From assembly GCA_021604925.1 (NCBI GenBank), contig BQJX01000030.1, forward strand, positions 1 to 11,934: a DNA stretch of 11,934 bases, given 5' to 3'. Below, one piece after another: positions 6,373 through 11,934 of the stretch. The translations under genes and the position numbers were made by a program. Every line of letters starts with the position of its first letter. Within the stretch, counting starts at the first letter, position 1. The notes under the pieces are model-generated. The model had not been told where the DNA came from and did no database searches. It saw only the letters and a list, made by a program, of their open reading frames with translations. Origin of the DNA: Gemmatimonadota bacterium. Its GTDB lineage: Bacteria; ARS69.

Positions 6373-7428
6373 GTGCCCGTCCGCCCCGCCGCCTCCCTGC
6401 TCTGGCTCGCCGCTGTCGCCGCCGTCGCCGGTCCCGCGGGAGCGCTTGCCGCCCCGCGAACGGTCCTGGTGGAGACGTTCGGGTCCGTGGACTGCGGCGC
6501 GTGCGGCAACTCCCGCACGGCGCTGTCCGACCTGGAGGAGGAACTCGGAAGCGTGTTCGTGGCGGTCGAGTACCACTCCGAGGGGCCGCTCGCCACGTCC
6601 ATCAGCCTGGACCGGGCGCTCTACTACGGATCCCCGGCGCTTCCCACCACCGCGTTCGATGGCGGCGACCTGACCGGCGCCGGCGGCGACCCGACGGATA
6701 CGTACCGGACCGCGATCCAATCGGCACAGGCGGTTCCCACGTCGATCGTGTTCGATGCGGTGGCGGTGTTTGCGGAAGCCGCGCGGGCCGGCTCGCTGAA
6801 CGTGGAGATCCGCATCGACGAGACGGCGCCGGTGCCGTCCCCGGAGCAGTACACGCTGCGCGCGCTGATCGTGGAGGATCAGGTTCCCCACTGTTGCGGA
6901 CCGGGGAACACCGGCAGCTGGGATCGCGTGGTCCGGGCCGCCTTCCCGGAGCGTCCGTTGCTGGTCAGCAACCCGGGGGAGATCCAGTTCGTGCAGCACG
7001 TCGAGCCGCTGGGCACCGGCTGGGAAGTCACCAACCTGCGCGCAGTCGTCTGGCTGCAGCGCGACGCGGATCGATCCGTGCTGGCCGCCACTCTGGCGCA
7101 GGATGGCGGCGGCCTGCAACCGCTGCCCATCGGCAACCTCGACCAGTCCAAGGTGAACATGCTGCCGGCCCGGCCCAACCCGCTGCGGTCCGGGCGCACC
7201 ACGATCCTCTTCACGCTGCCCGGCCCGGATCACGCCCGCATGCTGATCCTGAACGGCACGGGGCAGGTGGTGCGCGTGCTCACGGACGGGCCCCGCCCCA
7301 CGGGCGTTCACGACATCTACTGGGACGGAACCGACTTCACGGGTGCGCCCATGGCCGCCGGCGTCTACTTCTATCGACTGGAGACGTCCGCCGGGGTCCT
7401 GGCCAGAAAGCTCACGCTGCTGCGCTGA
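6373..7428 (+). CDS. Secreted thioredoxin-like (Omp28-type) protein with C-terminal FlgD/Ig-like domain
   Basis: 351 residues, starting at GTG 6373 with GGAG (6361-6364) eight bases upstream. A signal peptide (LLWLAAVAAVAGPAGALAA) is cleaved near residue 27. Next comes a thioredoxin-like domain: strand TVLVETFGSVD, redox motif C41-G-A-C44, a charged helix, strand VFVAVEYH, and ALPTTAFDG (89-97) with the expected cis-proline P91. A CC pair is at 174-175. Residues about 120-250 form a beta-rich middle region (VEIRIDETAPVP, YTLRALIVEDQV), the Omp28-like layout. The last 90 residues are a FlgD/Ig-like sandwich: ARPNPLRSG, ILFTLP, IYWDGTDFTG, GVYFYRLE and KLTLLR. Likely an exported or cell-surface thiol-redox or adhesive protein. 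The redox role is inferred from CxxC. The Ig tail is typical of secreted proteins in Eisenbacteria-like bacteria. Confidence 0.82.
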   Translation: MPVRPAASLLWLAAVAAVAGPAGALAAPRTVLVETFGSVDCGACGNSRTALSDLEEELGSVFVAVEYHSEGPLATSISLDRALYYGSPALPTTAFDGGDLTGAGGDPTDTYRTAIQSAQAVPTSIVFDAVAVFAEAARAGSLNVEIRIDETAPVPSPEQYTLRALIVEDQVPHCCGPGNTGSWDRVVRAAFPERPLLVSNPGEIQFVQHVEPLGTGWEVTNLRAVVWLQRDADRSVLAATLAQDGGGLQPLPIGNLDQSKVNMLPARPNPLRSGRTTILFTLPGPDHARMLILNGTGQVVRVLTDGPRPTGVHDIYWDGTDFTGAPMAAGVYFYRLETSAGVLARKLTLLR

Positions 7429-7453
7429 TCGCCGCCGCCCCCGACCTGCCTCC

Positions 7454-7483
7454 TTGAAACCGAACGCACCTCCCCTCTATCAT
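7454..7483 (+). promoter_or_regulatory. Predicted sigma70-like promoter of the membrane-TPR gene
   Basis: TTGAAA (7454-7459, 5 of 6 to TTGACA) and TATCAT (7478-7483, 5 of 6 to TATAAT) are 18 bp apart. This is the best promoter match in the window. Transcription would begin near 7490. That supports the ATG at 7531 as the start and argues against the in-frame TTG at 7486. Confidence 0.5.
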
Positions 7484-7530
7484 GGTTGCTCGTCTCCGCG
7501 GCCCTCCATTCCCCTGCCCCCCGGTTGTGC

Positions 7531-9309
7531 ATGTCGAGCTCCGCACCCGCCTCCCCGACCGCGCCCAAGCGTTCCCCGTGGATCCTCGGCGGCTGGCGCG
7601 ATCTTCTGCTCTTTGCCGCGACGCCCTTCGTGGTGGTGCCGTTGTACCGCCTGGCCGAACTGCAGATCAGCGGCGAGGAGCTGGCGCTCTACGTGCTTGC
7701 GTTCGGGGCACTGGGGCATCATCTCCCGGGCATGATGCGGGCCTACGGCGACCGTGATCTCTTTCAACGCTTCCGCACGCGCTTCGTGCTGGCCCCGGTG
7801 TTCATCGGCGCGGTGTGCGTCTCGTTCACGCTGTGGAATCTCAGCGCGATCGTCCTGGCCGTGTACCTGTGGGGCGCCTGGCACGGGATGATGCAAAGCT
7901 ACGGCTTCGTCCGCATCTACGACGGCAAGGGCGGCGTGTTCGATCGGTGGACCCAGAAGTTGGACTTTGCCATGTGCGCGGCGTGGTTCGGGGCCGGAGT
8001 GGTGCTGTCGCCGGCGCGCTTCTTCAAGATCCTGGATCTGTTCCACGTGCGCGCCGGGGCGCCCATTCCCTCGGGCGAGGTAATGCACGGATTCCAGGCG
8101 CTGTGGGCCGCCGGCACGGCGGTGATCACGGTCCTGTTCCTGGCCAACCTCGTACGCAACGTACGAGCGAAGCGACCCATCCCGTGGATCAAGCTCACCG
8201 TGCTGGCCACGTCGATCGGGCTGTGGTGGTACTCGAACGTGGCCACGTTGAACATGCTGGTGGGGCTGGCGTTGTTCGAGGTGTTCCACGACGTGCAGTA
8301 CCTGTCGATCGTGTGGATCTTCAATCGGGCCCAGGTGGAGAAGAACCCCGGTACCGGCGGACTCACCGGCTGGCTGTTCCGGCGCAGCGGCATTCTCGTG
8401 GGCCTCTACGTGGGGCTCGTGTTTGCGTACGGTTCCATCCGCTTCGTGGCGAACGGGATCTCGTCGGAGACACTCCGCGCCGCCATGGAAGGGTTGATCG
8501 TGGGTTCGGCGATCCTGCACTTCTACTACGACGGGTTCATCTGGAAGATCCGCGAAACCAAGACCCGGCAGAAGATGGGTCTGGACGGCGGCAACGCGCA
8601 TCCCACCGGAAAGGCCGAAGGCATGCCCCCGTGGATGGTGCACGCCGGCAAGTGGGGGCTTGCGGTGGTGCCCCTGGTTGCGTTGGGAATGGCGGAGCCC
8701 GCGCGGCGTCCCGGCGTCTTTCTGCGGACGGAGGCGTTGGCCGCGCAGCTTCCCGAGAATCCGTTCGCCCAGAAGACGTGCGGCGACGCGTTCCGCGAAG
8801 TGGGTCGCGACCGCGATGCGCTGGCGAAGTACCGCTTGGCCAGTCAGCTGGGACTCGACTCCGCGGAGCTGCACCACAACACCGGAGTTCTGCTGGTGCG
8901 CACGGGAGATGGAGATGCGGCGCGCTCCGAGTTCGAAGCGGCGCTGGCCAAGCGCGCGCTGCCGGAGTCGCACGTGCAGCTGGGCAACCTGGCGTTCGCG
9001 GCGAACCTCCGCGACGACGCCCGCGATCACTGGCAGACCGCACTCAGGCTGGATAGCCGCTGCGCGGAAGCGCACCACGGCATGGGTCGCTACTTCACCA
9101 CGGCCGGCGCGCTGTCGGACGCCGTGACCAGCTACCAGCGCGCCATCGAGTGTGACCCGGCCACCGCCTCCACGCGCTTCAACCTGGGCGCCGTTCTGGA
9201 AGCGCTGCAACAACCGGCCGACGCGCTGGCGGCCTACCAGGCCGCCCTGGCGATCGACCCCGGCCTGGAGCCGGCCCGCGCCCGCGTGGCGGTCCTGCGG
9301 TCCCCCTAG
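7531..9309 (+). CDS. Polytopic membrane protein with His clusters and C-terminal TPR array
   Basis: 592 residues; family not recognised by name. The first ~390 residues hold roughly nine to ten hydrophobic segments (for example 23-40, 84-116, 145-162, 186-207, 218-258, 287-305, 318-333, 374-389). Near their ends are polar/His motifs: GHHLPGMMRAYGD (62-74), WHGMMQSYGFVRIYD (117-131), FHDVQYL (252-258) and LHFYYDGFIWKIR (329-341). This spread of His/Asp/Gln resembles membrane metalloenzymes such as desaturase/hydroxylase or Brp/Blh-type proteins, but no exact signature is met, so an enzymatic role is speculation. The rest (about 409-578) is about five TPR units, ending SYQRAIECDP, ALAAYQAALAIDPG. 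The start at 7531 fits the promoter at 7454-7483, although the ribosome-binding site is weak. Its stop codon overlaps that of the convergent M1 gene. Confidence 0.85.
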   Translation: MSSSAPASPTAPKRSPWILGGWRDLLLFAATPFVVVPLYRLAELQISGEELALYVLAFGALGHHLPGMMRAYGDRDLFQRFRTRFVLAPVFIGAVCVSFTLWNLSAIVLAVYLWGAWHGMMQSYGFVRIYDGKGGVFDRWTQKLDFAMCAAWFGAGVVLSPARFFKILDLFHVRAGAPIPSGEVMHGFQALWAAGTAVITVLFLANLVRNVRAKRPIPWIKLTVLATSIGLWWYSNVATLNMLVGLALFEVFHDVQYLSIVWIFNRAQVEKNPGTGGLTGWLFRRSGILVGLYVGLVFAYGSIRFVANGISSETLRAAMEGLIVGSAILHFYYDGFIWKIRETKTRQKMGLDGGNAHPTGKAEGMPPWMVHAGKWGLAVVPLVALGMAEPARRPGVFLRTEALAAQLPENPFAQKTCGDAFREVGRDRDALAKYRLASQLGLDSAELHHNTGVLLVRTGDGDAARSEFEAALAKRALPESHVQLGNLAFAANLRDDARDHWQTALRLDSRCAEAHHGMGRYFTTAGALSDAVTSYQRAIECDPATASTRFNLGAVLEALQQPADALAAYQAALAIDPGLEPARARVAVLRSP

Positions 9310-11934
9310 AGTTCCGCCTGCGCGCGATTCCGATCCAGCATCAGCACCGTCGCATCGGGATCCATGACCAGCCTCTCCGGCTCGAACTCCGTCTCGAAGA
9401 TGAGCTCCCGCGTCTCACCCGCGCCCAGCACGATGGTCTGGCGCAGTTCCCGCCACTCGCTCACCGGCTCGGCATCCCGGTTACCGGGCACTGCCTCGGC
9501 ATCGGTCCCTTCCATGGACTCGCCAACGGGCTCGCCCTCGCCGCCCGGCCCGCTTGCCTCGCCCGCATCGCCCGCATCGGCCGCGCGGTCCGGAAAGCGC
9601 TCGCCCGCGACCGCCGCCACGTCCACCGGGAACCGACCCGTTCCCCGGTTCTCCAGCGTGGCGCGCACGGTCCAGCGACCGCTGCTCTGCTCCTTGGAGG
9701 ATTCGGTGAATCGGTACTCCGGCACCGCCACTTCCAGGAACCACTGCTGCACGAAGTCGTCATAGGCGGCCTGGTCCGGTGCGAACTCGCGCAACACGCG
9801 CACGTAGTCCTGCAGCAGCGGATGATCCGGATTCCCGTGGTACTGACGCACGAACTCCTGGATCCCGGCCAGGCTCGCCTCCTCGCCCATGAGGTTGTGG
9901 AGCATCCAGAACACCCAGCCGCCCTTGTCGTACATGACCGTGGTGTCGCCGCCCTTCGAGCCGTCGGTCCAGACCAGCGGTCGCTCGGAATCCACCTGCC
10001 GCTCGTCTCCGTAGTTGTCTTCGATCCGCTTGCAGAACTCGATGCGCTCGCGGTCGCCCTTCATCTGGCCAAAGAGCAGGATCGTGGAGAAGTGGGCCAT
10101 GCCCTCGCTCAGGATGTTCCCGCCCGGCCCCACCCCCGGCAGGATGATGTTCCCCCACCACTGGTGTGCGGTCTCGTGCGCCGTGACCAGGAACGCCGCC
10201 TGCGTTTCCGGCGTACTCCGGGTGAGGAACCCGATGCTCTCCGAGAACGTGATGTTGGTGGGGAATCCCTGCGCGTACGAAGCCAGCGCGGGAAACTCGT
10301 TCACCCGAAGATCCTGCCAGGGGTACTCGTAGAACCACTCGGAGAAGTACTTCCGGGATCCCTCGAGCGCTTCGCCCATCTCCTCGAGGTTGTAGGTGTG
10401 CTTCGGGTGGTGGTAGATCTCCACGCCTTCGCCCTTCCACACGTCCCACCGGCCGGCCACCACGTTGAAGAAGTTCACCGGCTGATCCGTTTCCCACACG
10501 ACCGTGCGAACCCCGTCCGCAACGGTCTCCTCTCTCATTACCCCCACTCCGTGGTACTGGTACTCGTCCGGCCCCGTGATGCGCGTGGTCACGGGATACA
10601 GGACGCCGGCCGGAAACCCCGGGTCCGTCCTTCCCTCCCAGTGCCCGTCATCGAACTCCTTGGGATCGGTCTGGTTGTCCTCGTCCTGCCCGCGACCCTC
10701 CTCGAACCAGGGCAGCGGCAGGAAGCTGGTGCTGAATGACGTGAGGACCACTCCCGACTTCGTGATGAACTCGCCCATGCCGCCGCCGTTCTTGGTCAGG
10801 CCCTTCGGGAAGCGACCGTCGTGGGAGAAGCCGACCCGCAGGGTGTCCCCCACGGCCAGCGGCACGCCGGGCTTGAACACGTAGAGGCGCGCGTGGTGCT
10901 CCGGCTCCACCTCTTCCCCGTTCAGCGTCCAGGCGATGTTCTCGAAGTGATCCCCCACCGACATCGGGAACCGCTGAATGGGGCGATCGCTCTGGTTCAC
11001 GAGGGCATACTCGCCGGTCACGGCAAAGCTGCCCGCCGGCGGGTCCAGCGCCAGGTCGAAGTCCACTCCCGCCAGCCGCGGAGTGAGCACGTTGTCCTGA
11101 CCCCACGTGAGCAGGTTGCGACCCCAGTACTCCTTCTCGCGCTTCTCCACCGCCGGGCCCTGGGCGCCATCGCCCACCTGAACCCACAGGAAGGTACCCA
11201 GCGCGATCGCGGGGATGGCTGCCGGAGCCAGCTTCCACGCGCTTCGCAGCAGGCTGCCGGGACGAAGACGATCCAGGACGAGCGCCGAGTCGCGCTCCCG
11301 CCTCGGGAACACGCGCACGGTGAGCGCCACGACAAACACGGTGACCAGCAGCCAGAACGAGCGGTTCAGCAGGAACGCCGTTCCGTTCGGGTCCAGTCCG
11401 CCGAAGTCGGTCCACGTGGCCGTACCGGAGAGGTTCCAGTTCCCGACCCAGTTCATCTCGCCGCGGATGCTCTTCCAACCCGTGAAGATCATGGTGCCCA
11501 GGCCGATCGCGTACGTCGCGTAGCGGCTGCCGCTCAGCGCCACGATCAACGTGACGTACGCCGCCCAGGCCAGGTAGGTGGGCAACAGCAGGGCGCCCCA
11601 CACCAGCAGGTAGGGTGACAGCGTGGGCGTGACCTGGCCCTGGAACACGATCACCAGGATCGACCCGAGCGCCGCCGCCGCCACGATCACGAAGCCCACG
11701 ATCCCGTTCGCCAGCGCCTTGCCGAGCAACGCCGCCGACGTGCGGGTGGGCGTGGCCCAGAAGATCGGCGAGAGTCGCACCTGCGCTTCGCGCAGCACGG
11801 ACTCGGTCGTGTAGAACAGCAGGAGCAGGCAGACGAGCAACTGCAACATGCCAAGTCCCATCACCGCGGACGTTCCCGACGTGAGCAGGAGCGGCGTGTC
11901 GAACGCCCCCACTTCGAACTGCGCCGAGAAGATC
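9306..11934 (-). CDS. ABC-2-type permease / M1 aminopeptidase fusion (5' end outside window)
   Basis: 875 codons are visible and the frame is open to the right edge, so the start and probably more membrane segments are missing. The first ~250 residues hold about six hydrophobic segments of an ABC-2-like permease (LQLLVCLLLLFYTTESVLRE, FVIVAAAALGSILVIVF). A beta-rich extracytoplasmic part follows, then the M1 metallopeptidase: the zinc motif HETAH is encoded at 10178-10164 and the third ligand E (ILSEGMAHFS) at 10106-10104, a 19-residue spacing instead of the classical 18. YAQGFPTNITFSE stands where GAMEN is expected, and a candidate catalytic Tyr (VMYDKGGWVFWML) is encoded at 9932-9930. Peptidase activity at the outer face of the cytoplasmic membrane is inferred. 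An ABC ATPase gene may lie upstream beyond the window. An acidic low-complexity stretch interrupts the C-terminal domain at about 9455-9600. Confidence 0.92.
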   Translation of the reverse strand, partial: IFSAQFEVGAFDTPLLLTSGTSAVMGLGMLQLLVCLLLLFYTTESVLREAQVRLSPIFWATPTRTSAALLGKALANGIVGFVIVAAAALGSILVIVFQGQVTPTLSPYLLVWGALLLPTYLAWAAYVTLIVALSGSRYATYAIGLGTMIFTGWKSIRGEMNWVGNWNLSGTATWTDFGGLDPNGTAFLLNRSFWLLVTVFVVALTVRVFPRRERDSALVLDRLRPGSLLRSAWKLAPAAIPAIALGTFLWVQVGDGAQGPAVEKREKEYWGRNLLTWGQDNVLTPRLAGVDFDLALDPPAGSFAVTGEYALVNQSDRPIQRFPMSVGDHFENIAWTLNGEEVEPEHHARLYVFKPGVPLAVGDTLRVGFSHDGRFPKGLTKNGGGMGEFITKSGVVLTSFSTSFLPLPWFEEGRGQDEDNQTDPKEFDDGHWEGRTDPGFPAGVLYPVTTRITGPDEYQYHGVGVMREETVADGVRTVVWETDQPVNFFNVVAGRWDVWKGEGVEIYHHPKHTYNLEEMGEALEGSRKYFSEWFYEYPWQDLRVNEFPALASYAQGFPTNITFSESIGFLTRSTPETQAAFLVTAHETAHQWWGNIILPGVGPGGNILSEGMAHFSTILLFGQMKGDRERIEFCKRIEDNYGDERQVDSERPLVWTDGSKGGDTTVMYDKGGWVFWMLHNLMGEEASLAGIQEFVRQYHGNPDHPLLQDYVRVLREFAPDQAAYDDFVQQWFLEVAVPEYRFTESSKEQSSGRWTVRATLENRGTGRFPVDVAAVAGERFPDRAADAGDAGEASGPGGEGEPVGESMEGTDAEAVPGNRDAEPVSEWRELRQTIVLGAGETRELIFETEFEPERLVMDPDATVLMLDRNRAQAEL
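9562..9579. repeat. 9-bp tandem duplication inside the M1 peptidase gene
   Basis: CCCGCATCG occurs twice head to tail (9562-9570, 9571-9579). In the minus-strand gene it encodes the repeated DAG-DAG in an acidic, Gly-rich loop. It is in frame and suggests growth of the loop by slippage. Confidence 0.6.

Noticed and set aside
5632..7311. Upstream extension of the CPXCG frame to 618 codons on the minus strand
   Set aside because: Only the last 58 codons match a family. The rest runs over the TPR gene and antisense to the thioredoxin-like gene, and a good ribosome-binding site precedes the ATG at 5631.
7480..9213. Open frame of 577 codons on the minus strand
   Set aside because: Antisense to the membrane-TPR gene, which has coherent hydrophobic segments and TPRs. 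The antisense frame is His/Gln/Arg-rich with no motif.

Overview
The window is GC-rich, gene-dense bacterial chromosome. It has nine protein-coding genes on both strands, two of them cut by the window edges. I see no tRNA, rRNA, CRISPR array, insertion sequence or phage gene, and no gap between genes longer than about 160 bases. Several features suggest a diderm, free-living bacterium of an environmental lineage: secreted lipid-free TPR and thioredoxin-like proteins, a FlgD/Ig-like beta-sandwich tail of the 'PNP ... WDG.D..G ... GVYFYRL ... K..LLR' kind on a secreted protein, and a permease/M1-peptidase fusion. That tail style is common in Candidatus Eisenbacteria, Krumholzibacteriota and related FCB-like groups. 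This placement is inference from protein style, not a phylogenetic result.

Layout. Positions 1-4746 are all on the minus strand. In transcription order they hold mrfA (DEAD/DEAH helicase with a C-terminal four-Cys MZB/DUF1998 domain), mrfB (DnaQ-like exonuclease overlapping mrfA by 14 nt), a secreted protein of unknown family with its own likely promoter, and an RluA-family pseudouridine synthase that runs off the left edge. tag (3-methyladenine DNA glycosylase I) is divergent from mrfA and starts 95 nt away. On the minus strand, converging on tag, is a two-gene unit of a secreted TPR protein and a 58-residue CPXCG Cys-rich protein. Divergent from that unit is a secreted thioredoxin-like protein with the Ig-like tail. 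It is followed by a polytopic membrane protein with conserved-looking His clusters and a C-terminal TPR array. The right end is a minus-strand fusion of an ABC-2-type permease half with an M1 metallopeptidase. Its start lies outside the window, and its stop codon overlaps the stop codon of the membrane-TPR gene.

How the genes fit together. The clearest functional unit is the DNA-repair divergon mrfB-mrfA/tag. MrfA and MrfB are known in Bacillus subtilis as a helicase/nuclease pair needed for mitomycin C damage repair, and Tag excises alkylated adenine, so the pair covers alkylation and crosslink damage. A 13-bp-period direct repeat lies in the shared intergenic region, on top of a plausible mrfA promoter. 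The other genes look like envelope and housekeeping functions with no evident link to one another. The least explained protein is the His-cluster/TPR membrane protein at 7531-9309.
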